From contig CAKOMY010000001.1 in NCBI GenBank assembly GCA_934096815.1, positions 232,799-296,798 of the forward strand: a stretch of DNA of 64,000 nt, given 5' to 3'. The DNA comes from an uncultured Bacilli bacterium (GTDB lineage Bacteria > Bacillota_I > Bacilli_A > RF39 > UBA660). Under the pieces are notes generated by a model. The model ran no database searches and was not told the DNA's origin. It saw only the letters and a program-made list of their open reading frames with translations. Shown here piece after piece: positions 51,488 through 60,644 of this stretch (its first letter is position 1; every line of letters starts with the position of its first letter). Position numbers and translations under genes: made by a program.

Positions 51488-53206
51488 ATGGAAAAATTAA
51501 CGATTGAAAAACAAATAAAAAAATATCCTTATTTACAAAGAATGTCTGATTACACATTGTTTACTACTAAAGAAGATATTGATTTTATTAAAAATAGTAA
51601 AACTATAATGGTTGATGATATCGAGGTTTATGCGGAATTTTTAAAAAGAATATTAGAAGAAGATAATTATTTTGAGTATGCATGTCGTTATTTTTATGAT
51701 TCTACTGATAAATTTATAGTTGCCTCTATAATTAATGGTGATTTAGGCGTAAATATTAGATATGATAAAACAACTATTATTAATGGAATTAAAGAATTAA
51801 TAAATACAAATCAAATTAGTTTAAATACTGAAGAGAAAGAGAGATTCGAAAAATTAAGAAGTTATATTTCGTATGATAAGTTTTTAGAAAAATATAAAAA
51901 TTATGAATATAAAGTTTTGATAGATGGTGTTAATTATTCAATTCCGTTTGAAAAAATGATTAATTTAATGAGATTAAATGATGATAAATTTAATGAAATA
52001 TGTAGAAATAATAATATAAAAGATATTAACGGAATACCCAAGGAATATTTAATTTATGCAACTTGTAAATTTTTAAGAGAAAACAATGTTATTGATAATT
52101 ATGAGTTACCATATAACTTTGTTAAAAGACATAATAGTTTATATTCGATGCAATTAATTGATTTAGAAGCAATAAATAAATATGTGGTTACAACTGATGT
52201 TAAATATAAGGAAATTAAGATTGATAGTGACTTAGAAAATGTAATTATGGATGGTTTTCCTTATGATGCAAGTGAACTGGAAATGGCAATTTATATTTAT
52301 ATTAAAATGTGTAAGGTGTTAACTTATGATGAAGAGTATTATGTTGTTATGCAAAAAGGTATTGCAACAGAAAAACATAAAAGTACAAGTCATATTGCTT
52401 CAATAACTCCCAAAAATAATCAAGTCGTTTGTTTTGAATTTAACATTATTTATGCTAAGTTTTTAAATATGTTAGGTATAAATTTCACAAGTAATTATTT
52501 CTCATGTATTGGAGAAGATTATTATGGTGAGGGACATGCTAATTTAGACTTTAGGTGTGGAAAGTTTTTGGTAAATGCTGATTCGGTTACGTCAATACTT
52601 CAAGGGGATATTGCAAATTCAAAAATCAATTTGCCATTAGAAGGGATAAATTGCTTAAATAAAAATGTGGATACGCAAAATGAATTTAAAAGGGCTTATC
52701 AAAAAATGTATAATCTAATTGTTAGCCAAGAAAAAGATTTCAATAATAAAAATGTTCCTTATGTACAATCTTTTGAAGAATTATTAAATGAATATGAAAA
52801 TAGAACAAATAATTTAAAAGAAGTTTCTTTAGAAGAAAGATTATCTATATTAATTGATAAGGTTAATAAAAAAGGTATGATTGGAATAGATTCATTATCT
52901 TATGTTTTACATTTAAGAAAAATATTATTTAATTATGAAGAAAGAAAAAATAATGTTAAGATTATAATTATTAGGAATAATGAGCCTTTTGATAAAGATA
53001 AAGTTGCTATGCCTAGTGTAATTGTTGCTTTGAATAAAGAAGGATTTAAAAATAATCCTGATAAAACAGTTTACTTTTACTATAATCCGAATAGGGAGTT
53101 AGTTGTGGTAACAAGTGAAGAATTGCAATCTAGATTTAATAGTGGTACTTTTGAATATGTTGATAATGATGATCCAAAAATACCAGGAATTAAGGGGAGA
53201 AGCTAG
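51488..53206 (+). CDS. Transglutaminase/papain-like fold protein
   Basis: This 572-residue protein has a helical N-terminal ~220 residues that are unrecognised. From about 250, an ASELEMAIYIYIKMCKVLTYD segment is followed by a candidate catalytic triad C315 (VVCFEFNIIYAKFLNMLG), H350 (GEGHANLDF) and D365 (VNADSVT). This is the spacing and motif style of bacterial transglutaminase-like cysteine peptidases. The C-terminal ~130 residues form a separate domain. No signal peptide, so it is cytosolic. It is in an operon with the ATPase and HExxH genes. Confidence 0.65.
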   Translation: MEKLTIEKQIKKYPYLQRMSDYTLFTTKEDIDFIKNSKTIMVDDIEVYAEFLKRILEEDNYFEYACRYFYDSTDKFIVASIINGDLGVNIRYDKTTIINGIKELINTNQISLNTEEKERFEKLRSYISYDKFLEKYKNYEYKVLIDGVNYSIPFEKMINLMRLNDDKFNEICRNNNIKDINGIPKEYLIYATCKFLRENNVIDNYELPYNFVKRHNSLYSMQLIDLEAINKYVVTTDVKYKEIKIDSDLENVIMDGFPYDASELEMAIYIYIKMCKVLTYDEEYYVVMQKGIATEKHKSTSHIASITPKNNQVVCFEFNIIYAKFLNMLGINFTSNYFSCIGEDYYGEGHANLDFRCGKFLVNADSVTSILQGDIANSKINLPLEGINCLNKNVDTQNEFKRAYQKMYNLIVSQEKDFNNKNVPYVQSFEELLNEYENRTNNLKEVSLEERLSILIDKVNKKGMIGIDSLSYVLHLRKILFNYEERKNNVKIIIIRNNEPFDKDKVAMPSVIVALNKEGFKNNPDKTVYFYYNPNRELVVVTSEELQSRFNSGTFEYVDNDDPKIPGIKGRS

Positions 53207-53208
53207 AA

Positions 53209-53418
53209 ATGATTAATGTATTAAAGGTAAGAGTTAATAAGTTAATAGAAGAAAATAAGGGTAGTAAAGAGAAGTATGAAAAATATAAACTTATTCAGGA
53301 AATATTAAATAAAGATGATTGTTTTCTTAATATGAGTATAGAGTATGCATATGCAATATTAAGAGATTTAGGTGTGCCTGAAGAAAAACTTAAAAGTGTT
53401 TATTTAGAGTTAATTTAA
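53209..53418 (+). CDS. Small charged protein of the ATPase-peptidase operon
   Basis: This 69-residue helical protein (LKVRVNKLIEENKGSKEKYEKYKLIQEIL) ends in a short globular-looking DLGVPEEKLKSVYLELI. It is not recognised. It starts 2 bases after the transglutaminase-like gene, so it is surely co-transcribed. It could be an adaptor, inhibitor or substrate of the peptidases; nothing in the sequence decides. Confidence 0.6.
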   Translation: MINVLKVRVNKLIEENKGSKEKYEKYKLIQEILNKDDCFLNMSIEYAYAILRDLGVPEEKLKSVYLELI

Positions 53419-53427
53419 TTGACTTTT

Positions 53428-53445
53428 AAACTTTAAGTTTTTTTC
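53428..53445 (+). terminator. Weak terminator after the peptidase operon
   Basis: A short AAACT/AGTTT stem with loop TTA is followed by a T-rich run. Confidence 0.45.
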
Positions 53446-53456
53446 TTTACAAAAAT

Positions 53457-53501
53457 ATAACACTTGTTATAAAATAAAACTAGATATATAACATATGTTA
53501 T
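53457..53501 (+). promoter_or_regulatory. TetR-type promoter with two operators
   Basis: TTGTTA (53464-53469), a 17-base spacer and TATAAC (53487-53492) form the promoter. Two 14-base palindromes overlap it: ATAACACTTGTTAT (53457-53470, one mismatched pair) covering the -35 and ATAACATATGTTAT (53488-53501, perfect) covering the -10. They are 31 bases apart, about three helical turns. This is classic autorepression geometry for the TetR gene at 53517. Confidence 0.8.
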
Positions 53502-53516
53502 AAATTAGGAGGTTAT

Positions 53517-54125
53517 ATGCCAGTGAGTAGGAAAATAAATAAAAGTGATATAATTCGAGTGTGTTTGGATATAGTTAGAAAAGATGGAATAAATGGGATT
53601 AATGCTAGAAGAGTTGCTAAAGAATTAAAGTGTTCAACGCAACCAATATTTTATTTATATAAAAATATGGATGAAATAAAAAATGAATTGTATAAAGCAA
53701 TTTCTGATGTTTATTTTAATTATATTTTAAATGATAGTAGTACTTATAAAGATACTGGTCTTAAGTATATTAAATTTGCTAAAGATGAACCTGTTTTTTT
53801 TAAGATTTTATTTAATGGAGATAATGATGGTATAAGTTATGTAGATTATAATAAATCGATTGATAAAGTTTATGAAATTATTTCTATGCAAACAGGATTA
53901 AGTATTGAAAATGCAAAGTCATTTAATTTTAGAATGTGGTTTTATGTTAATGGGATAGCTAATTTGGTTGCTAATAAAACTTGTGATTTTAGTGATGAAG
54001 AATTAGGTCAATTATTAAGAGAACAATATATTTCAATGATACTTTATGAATATAATAGCGGGAATATTAAGAAGAAAATTGTGGATAAAGTAATTAAAGA
54101 TGGGTTAAAGAGAAAGGATAAATAA
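53517..54125 (+). CDS. TetR/AcrR-family transcriptional repressor
   Basis: This 202-residue regulator has an N-terminal HTH (IIRVCLDIVRKDGINGINARRVAKELKCSTQPIFYLYKNMDEI) and a C-terminal helical ligand domain like the TetR_C group with W in MWFYVNGIANLV. It is the first gene of an operon with an ABC-2 exporter and its promoter carries two matching palindromes, so it likely senses an exported toxic compound and represses itself and the transporter. Confidence 0.9.
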   Translation: MPVSRKINKSDIIRVCLDIVRKDGINGINARRVAKELKCSTQPIFYLYKNMDEIKNELYKAISDVYFNYILNDSSTYKDTGLKYIKFAKDEPVFFKILFNGDNDGISYVDYNKSIDKVYEIISMQTGLSIENAKSFNFRMWFYVNGIANLVANKTCDFSDEELGQLLREQYISMILYEYNSGNIKKKIVDKVIKDGLKRKDK

Positions 54126-54127
54126 GT

Positions 54128-54889
54128 ATGAATAAAGTTATAGAGGTTAAAAATTTAGTTAAGGAATATAAGGGTAAGAGAGCAGTTGATGATTTGTCAT
54201 TTGATGTTTATGAAGGAGAAATTTTAGGATTACTTGGACCTAATGGGAGTGGAAAAAGCACTACTATTAATTCTATTTTATCTTTATTAAAGTATCAAAA
54301 GGGAAGTATTAAAATATTTGGTAAAGAAATGACGCCTGATTCTTATGATATTAAATCTAAAATTGGAGTTATTTTTCAGGATGTTGCGGTATTTGATGAA
54401 CTTAATGTTTATGATAATATTGATTATTTTTGTGGATTATATATTAGTGATAAGAATAAAAGAAGAGAATTTGTTGAAGATGCTATTAAATTGGTTGGGC
54501 TAGGTGAGTTTAAGAAGTATTTTCCTAAACAATTATCAGGTGGGTTACTTAGAAGATTAAATATTGCTTGTGGAATTGCTCATAAACCAAGGTTGATATT
54601 TTTTGATGAACCGACTGCTATGGTAGATCCGCAAAGTAGAAATAATATATTAGATGGTATTAAAAAGTTAAGAGATAACGGGGCTACAATAGTTTATACT
54701 ACTCATTATATGGAGGAAGTTGAAATTCTTTGTGATAGAATAATTATTATTGATAATGGAAAAATTATTGCAGAAGGAACTAGTGATGAATTAAAGAAGA
54801 AAGCAAATATAAAGGAAACTATAAAGCATGAAGGTCCTACTTTAAATGATGTATTCTTAAAACTTACAGGAAAGGATTTAAGAGATTAA
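54128..54889 (+). CDS. ABC-2 type exporter ATP-binding protein
   Basis: This 253-residue ATPase has Walker A GPNGSGKST, Q-loop FQDVAVFDELNVYDNI, signature LSGGLLRRLNIACGIAH and Walker B LIFFDEPTAMVDP, typical of drug/antibiotic ABC-2 systems. The C-terminal EGPTLNDVFLKLTGKDLRD is the standard tail. It is coupled to the permease: its stop overlaps the next start by one base. It probably energises efflux of a drug or lipid-like compound. Confidence 0.93.
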   Translation: MNKVIEVKNLVKEYKGKRAVDDLSFDVYEGEILGLLGPNGSGKSTTINSILSLLKYQKGSIKIFGKEMTPDSYDIKSKIGVIFQDVAVFDELNVYDNIDYFCGLYISDKNKRREFVEDAIKLVGLGEFKKYFPKQLSGGLLRRLNIACGIAHKPRLIFFDEPTAMVDPQSRNNILDGIKKLRDNGATIVYTTHYMEEVEILCDRIIIIDNGKIIAEGTSDELKKKANIKETIKHEGPTLNDVFLKLTGKDLRD

Positions 54890-55995
54890 TGTTTATTCAT
54901 AATTTAAGATATAATATAAAAATATTGTTTAATAATAAAGTATTGATATTTTGGACTTTTATTTTTCCAATAATATTAGGAGTGTTCTTTAATATGGCTT
55001 TTTCTAATATAGAAAGTGATGAAATGCTTAAGGTTTTTGATATTGCTGTTGTTGATAATGATGAATTTAGAAATGATGAAGTGTATGTTAAAACATTAGA
55101 TGCTTTATCAAGTGATGGTGATGATAAGTTATTTAATATTAAATATACTGATAAAGATGATGCGGATATTTTACTTGAAGATGGTGAAATTGAGGGATAT
55201 ATTTATTTTAGTAGTAATAAACCAAATGTTGTTATAAGAAAAAATGGAATGAATCAGACTGTTTTAAGATATGTAGTTAATGAGATTGAACAAAATAAAA
55301 TTATTTATGGTGATGTAGGATTTGTTCAAAATATTAAAAGTAATGTTAAGATGATAGATGTTTCAAAAGATAATTTAAGTTATATGCAAATTGAATATTA
55401 TAGTTTAATTGCTATGGCTGTTATGTATGGCGGAATGTTAGGGCTTACGGCTATTAATAATTCCTTAGCAAATATGAGTGATAAAGGAAAAAGAATTGCA
55501 GTTTCTCCTAATAAGAAAAGTAATATTGTGTTAAGTGCGATAATTGGGTCATATTTAGTTAGTTTAGTTGGGTTAACTATTTTGATGATATTTCTAAAGT
55601 TTATGTTACATGCGGATTTTGGAAGTAATCTAGGACTTGTTATTTTGCTTTTGCTTGTTGGTGATTTAGCAGGAATATCTTTAGGTGTATTAATTGCTTC
55701 TGCACTTAGAGTTAGTGAGGGCGCAAAGACAGGAATTACAATTGCAATTAGTATGTTTTTGTCGGTGTTATCTGGTATGACTGGAGTTACTTTAAAATAT
55801 GTTATAGATAAAAATGTTCCAATATTAAATTTGATTAATCCATGTAATTTAATAACTGATGGGTTTTATTCTTTATATTATTATGATACTTTAAATAGAT
55901 ATTTTAGAGATGTATGTTTTCTTTTAATATTTGTATTAATTGCGTTTGTTGTTTCTTTTGCAAGTTTAAGGAGGGAAAAGTATGATAGTATTTAA
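54889..55995 (+). CDS. ABC-2 type permease 1
   Basis: This 368-residue protein has a first membrane helix (VLIFWTFIFPIILGVFFNMAF), a ~150-residue outside domain and five C-terminal helices, the ABC-2 permease topology (ABC2_membrane_3 type). It overlaps the second permease gene by 14 bases. The two presumably form a heterodimeric channel driven by the preceding ATPase. Confidence 0.88.
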   Translation: MFIHNLRYNIKILFNNKVLIFWTFIFPIILGVFFNMAFSNIESDEMLKVFDIAVVDNDEFRNDEVYVKTLDALSSDGDDKLFNIKYTDKDDADILLEDGEIEGYIYFSSNKPNVVIRKNGMNQTVLRYVVNEIEQNKIIYGDVGFVQNIKSNVKMIDVSKDNLSYMQIEYYSLIAMAVMYGGMLGLTAINNSLANMSDKGKRIAVSPNKKSNIVLSAIIGSYLVSLVGLTILMIFLKFMLHADFGSNLGLVILLLLVGDLAGISLGVLIASALRVSEGAKTGITIAISMFLSVLSGMTGVTLKYVIDKNVPILNLINPCNLITDGFYSLYYYDTLNRYFRDVCFLLIFVLIAFVVSFASLRREKYDSI

Positions 55996-57130
55996 AACTA
56001 TTTTAAAGATATTAAATAAGTTAAAGGGATTAATTATACTTTATACTATTATGCTTATATCAGTTACGTTAGTTAATCAAACTAGTGGTAATGTAGATAG
56101 TTTCGAAGAGGTTAAGCCTAGTGTAATTATAGTTAATAATGATAAAAGTAAAAATGGAGTCACTAATCATTTTATTAAGTATTTAGAAAATCATATGGAA
56201 GTTAAGGATATAGATATTGGTAATGAAGAAAAAATAGATGATGCACTTTTTTATAGAGATGTTAGTTTAGTAGTTTATATTCCAGATGGTTTTGGAGAAG
56301 ATTTGTTAGATAGTAAAGATGTGAGTGTTGAATATAAAATTAGTGGGGATAAAGGATCTTCTTATGGAAAGATGTTAGTTCAAAATTATTTTGATTCTTT
56401 TAATATTTATAATAATTATTATGATGGTGATGAGTTATTTGATAGGTTAGATAATGCGTTAAATGTTGATGTGAATGTAGAGGTTAAAAGTAAACTTGAT
56501 ACTAATAGTTTAAGTAGAATGGCTAGATTTTTTAATTTCTTAAATTATGCAATTTTGGCTGGATGTGTATATTCAATTAGTATGATTCTTGCTAGTTTAA
56601 AGAGTGAGAATGTTAGAAAAAGAACGATAGTTAGTAGTTATGATTATAAAAAATATAACCGTATTGTACTAGAGGCTTGCTCAATTGTTATAATTGGAAT
56701 GTGGATTCTTTATATGATTCTTGCTTTAATTATTTTTAAAGATTTATTTATTAGTATGAATGGTTTATGGTATGTAATTAATTCTTTTGTGTTTAGTTTG
56801 TGTTCATTATGTATTGGTTTCTTAATTGGAAATATTACACAAAATAAGGGTGCAATAAGTGGGATAGTTAATGTTGTTTCACTTGGATCTTCTTTCTTAT
56901 GTGGATGTTTTGTTCCATTTGAATTTATGCCAGATTATGTTATTAAGATAGCTCATATTTTTCCTACTTATTATTTTGTAATTAATAATGAGGCTTTAAA
57001 AGTTATGGATAATTTTAGTTTAAGTAATGTTAGTCCTTTAATTTTTAATATGGGTATTGTATTAATATTTGGTGTTTGTTTTGTTATTATTACTAATTAT
57101 GTTAGTAAGAAGAAACAAGTGTTAAATTAA
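55982..57130 (+). CDS. ABC-2 type permease 2
   Basis: This 382-residue protein has the same topology as its neighbour: an N-terminal helix (LIILYTIMLISVTLVNQ), a large outside domain and five to six C-terminal helices including LGSSFLCGCFVPFEFMPDYVIKIAHIFPTYYFV, a segment typical of ABC-2 drug exporters. It is the last gene of the TetR-controlled operon; decayed genes follow. Confidence 0.88.
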   Translation: MIVFKTILKILNKLKGLIILYTIMLISVTLVNQTSGNVDSFEEVKPSVIIVNNDKSKNGVTNHFIKYLENHMEVKDIDIGNEEKIDDALFYRDVSLVVYIPDGFGEDLLDSKDVSVEYKISGDKGSSYGKMLVQNYFDSFNIYNNYYDGDELFDRLDNALNVDVNVEVKSKLDTNSLSRMARFFNFLNYAILAGCVYSISMILASLKSENVRKRTIVSSYDYKKYNRIVLEACSIVIIGMWILYMILALIIFKDLFISMNGLWYVINSFVFSLCSLCIGFLIGNITQNKGAISGIVNVVSLGSSFLCGCFVPFEFMPDYVIKIAHIFPTYYFVINNEALKVMDNFSLSNVSPLIFNMGIVLIFGVCFVIITNYVSKKKQVLN

Positions 57131-57148
57131 TTGGTAGATATTTAATTG

Positions 57149-57291
57149 TTACAAACATTAATAAGTGTTAGATCATCTGATATAACAGATTTAATTACAA
57201 ATATTTTTGGTGCGGTTATTGGTTATGTGATTTATTTAATATTTAAACCATTTATTAATAAGATATTTAATAAGGTTATTATTTCAAAATA
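57149..57291 (+). pseudogene. VanZ-like C-terminal remnant
   Basis: A frame reads LQTLISVRSSDITDLITNIF then GAVIGYVIYLIFKP. This matches the C-terminal signature of VanZ-like proteins (LQ...R..DI.Dli.N..Ga.iGy). The rest of the gene is missing and no start is present. It lies after the ABC operon. Confidence 0.6.
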
Positions 57292-57490
57292 ATTAAAAAA
57301 AAATTTAACATTAGGTTTATTCCTTATTATTTTAGGAAATATTTTATATATGTGTTATATATATTTTAATGGTAATGAGAGTAGTAGTACTAGTGAATTT
57401 AGTAGTGGCTTATTACTTTGGTTATCAATTGGAATTAATTTAGTGGGAATAATAAATTCGGCTTTATATGTAAAAAATAATAGTAAATAA
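57292..57490 (+). other. Start-less two-helix membrane coding remnant
   Basis: After the VanZ-like stop the same frame stays open to 57490 and encodes two hydrophobic segments, LGLFLIILGNILYMCYIYF and LLLWLSIGINLVGIINSALYV, separated by a serine-rich loop. No start codon or ribosome site is seen, so it is probably a decayed gene. Nothing else is visible between 57131 and 57567 apart from an AT-rich promoter region. Confidence 0.4.
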
Positions 57491-57567
57491 GTAAGTTATG
57501 AAAAATAATTTGCTTTTTTTTGGAACTTTTTTGTAAAATATACAACTATATTAGTGAGGTGGATATA

Positions 57568-58107
57568 ATGTTCGATCGAGAAACCTTAAATAAATTTGAT
57601 AAATTGTATAATGAATCTTATAAAAATGTCTTAAAATATGTTATTTGTAATTGTTCAAATATGGAAGATGTAAAAGATATTGTACAAAATGTTTATGTTG
57701 ATTTACTTAAGAAGATTAATAAAATAAATATTGATAATGGTAATGCATATGTTATGGGGATAGCTAAAAATAAAGTTAGTGAATATTATCGTTTTAATTA
57801 TAAAGTTAAGTTAGTTAATTTATTTTCTAAAGATGAGGAATTTGATATAACTTGTAATATTCCTGATGATTTTGATTTACAAGATGAGTTTATAAAAAAA
57901 GAAGATATTAAGTTTATATGGGATTTTTTGAAAGGGAAGAAGGCAATATTTTTTAAAGTCTTTTATCTATATTTTTATGAAGATATGAGTATTAAAGATG
58001 TTGCTGGATTACTTAAGATAAGTGAATCTAACGTAAAACATTATCTATATAGAACTTTAAATGAACTTAAAGTTGTAATGAAAAACAGGGGTGATGAAAA
58101 TGTTTAA
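57568..58107 (+). CDS. ECF-type RNA polymerase sigma factor
   Basis: This 179-residue sigma-70 family protein has a region 2 with SNMEDVKDIVQNVYVDLLKKI and NAYVMGIAKNKVSEYYR, and a region 4 with YFYEDMSIKDVAGLLKISESNVKHYLYRTLNELK. There is no region 1 or 3, the ECF layout. ATG 57568 follows a GAGGTGG site; the frame is open further upstream without a start signal. It is coupled to the membrane anti-sigma candidate (8-base overlap), which likely keeps it inactive until an envelope signal. Confidence 0.88.
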   Translation: MFDRETLNKFDKLYNESYKNVLKYVICNCSNMEDVKDIVQNVYVDLLKKINKINIDNGNAYVMGIAKNKVSEYYRFNYKVKLVNLFSKDEEFDITCNIPDDFDLQDEFIKKEDIKFIWDFLKGKKAIFFKVFYLYFYEDMSIKDVAGLLKISESNVKHYLYRTLNELKVVMKNRGDENV

Positions 58108-58774
58108 TAGAAAGGAATTCAAAAAAATATTTGATGATGAGTTTGATATCCAAAAGATGAAAGAACAAATTTTAATTAAATATAAAAATAAAAATGGTAT
58201 TAATATGATAAAAATGTTACGTTATGCTGTAATTGTAATTGTTTTAATTATTGGGGGAGTATTTGTTTATAATAGAAATTTAGTATTTAGTAGTGGTGGT
58301 AACGCTAGTAATGGGGATAATAGTAGAATTTTGGTTAATGAAATTAGTAGTGTTGGTGTATATAAGATAGATGCTGATATTAAAATTCAATCTATAAAAA
58401 AAACTGATTCTTATTTAAGTGATGCATGGGTTCCTGATGATTTAAATAAGTTTAATGGTTATAGCGTGTATACTAGAGACATAGGTAAGAGTAAATATGA
58501 TAATTTAAATTGTTATGTTTATTATTTTTCTAATGAAAACGATGAAAGAAATATAAGGGTTGCTTTTTCTGGTAAAGGTAAACCTGTAAGAGATTATGGT
58601 TTTGATAGGGATAGTGCTTTAAAATCTACTATTAATGATAATGAACTTGTTATTTATAAATATGAAAATATTTATTTTGTAGAATTTATTTATAATAATG
58701 TTAATTATGATATTGAAACTAATGATATTAATATTGTTGAATTAGAGATGTTTTTAAAATCAATAATTAAGTAG
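58100..58774 (+). CDS. Membrane anti-sigma factor candidate
   Basis: This protein of about 224 residues has a short cytosolic N-terminal part (FNRKEFKKIFDDEFDIQKMKEQIL), one membrane helix (LRYAVIVIVLIIGGVFVYN) and an outside domain of ~160 residues. This layout, directly coupled to an ECF sigma gene, marks it as the probable anti-sigma factor, although the cytosolic part lacks a recognisable zinc-binding motif. ATG 58100 has the AGGGGTGA site. Confidence 0.7.
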   Translation: MFNRKEFKKIFDDEFDIQKMKEQILIKYKNKNGINMIKMLRYAVIVIVLIIGGVFVYNRNLVFSSGGNASNGDNSRILVNEISSVGVYKIDADIKIQSIKKTDSYLSDAWVPDDLNKFNGYSVYTRDIGKSKYDNLNCYVYYFSNENDERNIRVAFSGKGKPVRDYGFDRDSALKSTINDNELVIYKYENIYFVEFIYNNVNYDIETNDINIVELEMFLKSIIK

Positions 58775-58783
58775 GAGTGTGTG

Positions 58784-59008
58784 ATGAAGAAAAAAGTTTT
58801 ATTTGGTTTGATAATTATTGTTTTAGTTATTTTGTTATTTCCTAGACGTAATGCGTTAAATGATGGTGGAACAATTGAATATAAAGCCGTTGTTTATAAA
58901 GTGTCTAAGGTGCATAGATATAAAATAGATGGTAAATATAATAATAATTTTGAAAATGGAATAATTATAGAATTATTTGGTAAAGAAATTTATAATAATG
59001 TTAAATAA
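58784..59008 (+). CDS. Small membrane-anchored protein of the sigma operon
   Basis: This 74-residue protein has one N-terminal membrane helix (VLFGLIIIVLVILLFPRR) and a short outside beta-rich domain (GTIEYKAVVYKVSKVHRYK...GIIIELFGKEIYNN) seen in small Bacillota envelope proteins. Its family is not named. AGGAG precedes the start and a terminator follows, so it is the last gene of the ECF operon. Confidence 0.7.
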   Translation: MKKKVLFGLIIIVLVILLFPRRNALNDGGTIEYKAVVYKVSKVHRYKIDGKYNNNFENGIIIELFGKEIYNNVK

Positions 59009-59016
59009 TGTAGTGA

Positions 59017-59043
59017 AAGAATGTATAGAAGCGTTCTTTTTTC
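59017..59043 (+). terminator. Terminator after the ECF operon
   Basis: An AAGAATG/CGTTCTT stem is followed by TTTT. Confidence 0.7.
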
Positions 59044-59213
59044 TTGTTTTAATTTTTTTACTATACATATAATAAGTTTTACTTTGAGAAACTTGTGAAT
59101 AATGGAAGAAATTTATATTTTATTATGTTATTTTACTATCTACTTAATAATTCTTGCTATAGGATGTGACTAGTAATATAATTTTTATAGATTATATTAA
59201 GGAGATAATGTAT

Positions 59214-59903
59214 ATGATAAAATTAGTGTTGGTAAGACATGGGCAAAGTGTGTGGAATTTAGAAAATAAGTTTACTGGTTGGACGGATGTTGAATTGTCT
59301 AAGCAAGGTATTTTAGAAGCAAAAGAAGCAGGTAAAATATTAAAAGAAAAAGGATTTCGTTTTGATTTAGCGTTTACTTCAGTACTTAAAAGGGCAGAAG
59401 ATACCTTAGGTTATATTTTGAAGGAAATGGGAGAAGAAAATATTGAAATTAGAAGAAGTTGGAAGTTAAACGAAAGACATTATGGTGCTTTACAAGGATT
59501 AAATAAAGATGAAACAAGAGAAAAATATGGTGCAAAGCAGGTTTTACTTTTGAGGAGAAGTACAGATGTAAGGCCTCCTAAATTAGAAGAAGATGATTCC
59601 AGATATCCGGGTAATGATGAAAAATATAAGGATTTAAATAAAGATGAATTACCAAAAACAGAAAATCTTTTAGATACAATAAAGAGAGTTCTTGAGTATT
59701 GGAACTTAGATATTAAACCAGAAATAGAAAGCGGTAAGAGAGTTATAATTGTTGCTCATGGAAATAGTTTAAGAGGATTAATAAAGTATTTAGATAATAT
59801 AAGTGATGAAGATATTATTAAGTTGGAGTTAGAAACTGGGAATCCAATTTGTTATGAGTTAGATGAAAATTTAAAACCAATAAGACATTATTATTTAAAG
59901 TAG
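59214..59903 (+). CDS. gpmA: 2,3-bisphosphoglycerate-dependent phosphoglycerate mutase
   Basis: This 229-residue glycolytic enzyme interconverts 3- and 2-phosphoglycerate. The phosphohistidine lies in RHG (H9), followed by QSVWNLENKFTGWTDVELSKQG. It also has RAEDTLGYIL, the LNERHYGALQG substrate motif and the second catalytic histidine in IIVAHGNSLRG. ATG 59214 has an AAGGAG site at normal spacing; an ATG two codons earlier is too close. It is a single gene. Confidence 0.96.
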   Translation: MIKLVLVRHGQSVWNLENKFTGWTDVELSKQGILEAKEAGKILKEKGFRFDLAFTSVLKRAEDTLGYILKEMGEENIEIRRSWKLNERHYGALQGLNKDETREKYGAKQVLLLRRSTDVRPPKLEEDDSRYPGNDEKYKDLNKDELPKTENLLDTIKRVLEYWNLDIKPEIESGKRVIIVAHGNSLRGLIKYLDNISDEDIIKLELETGNPICYELDENLKPIRHYYLK

Positions 59904-60062
59904 AATTTATTATTGATAGTTACAATTATGAAAGAATTAATTGTAATTATTTTTAATTATTTGTATTTTAAAAAATGTTAAAAATATTTGCGTATTTTCC
60001 AAATGAAATTGGTAGAATATAATTTAGAAAAGTTTAAAATTAAAATAGAAAGGAGAAAATAT

Positions 60063-60638
60063 ATGCTAGGAGATAAAATTATTAATGAAAGAAAAAAACA
60101 TAAATTAAGTCAAGAAGAACTAGCTGAGATGATAGGTGTTACAAGACAGACTATTTCTAATTGGGAACTTAATGAAACTAGTCCTGATTTAAAACAAGCA
60201 CAAAAATTATCAAATATATTTGATATTAGTTTGGATGAATTAATTGGTAGAAAAAATTTACTTTTAGAGAAAATTGATAAAACAGAGAGTAATTCAAAAT
60301 TGCTTATAAAATTAGTAAAAGTGGTAGGAATTACTTTAGGAACTCTTATTTTTATTTTATTATGTGTGATTTGTTTATATATTTATAGTACTAAATATTA
60401 TACAAGTGAGCTAACATCAAGTGGAGAAGGAAGTACTTGTTATTATAATGGTAAAGTAAAAAATTATATTGTTATGAAGAATAATAATGATGGGACTCTT
60501 TCATTTGATATTGATGAAGTAGATATAATAAATGAATTTAATTTGCATAATGTGAAATCAGGTGAACCAAAAGAATTATTAGATAAAATAGTTGCTTATA
60601 TTGAAAATAATGGTGGAACTTGTTTGAAAGATAATTAA
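60063..60638 (+). CDS. Membrane-tethered XRE regulator
   Basis: This 191-residue protein has an N-terminal HTH_3 domain (MLGDKIINERKKHKLSQEELAEMIGVTRQTISNWELNETSPDLKQAQKL), one membrane helix (VVGITLGTLIFILLCVICLYIY) and a small outside domain with two cysteines. This one-component transmembrane regulator layout is common in Bacillota. GAAAGGAG precedes ATG 60063. No partner gene is adjacent. Confidence 0.85.
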   Translation: MLGDKIINERKKHKLSQEELAEMIGVTRQTISNWELNETSPDLKQAQKLSNIFDISLDELIGRKNLLLEKIDKTESNSKLLIKLVKVVGITLGTLIFILLCVICLYIYSTKYYTSELTSSGEGSTCYYNGKVKNYIVMKNNNDGTLSFDIDEVDIINEFNLHNVKSGEPKELLDKIVAYIENNGGTCLKDN

Positions 60639-60644
60639 CTTATA

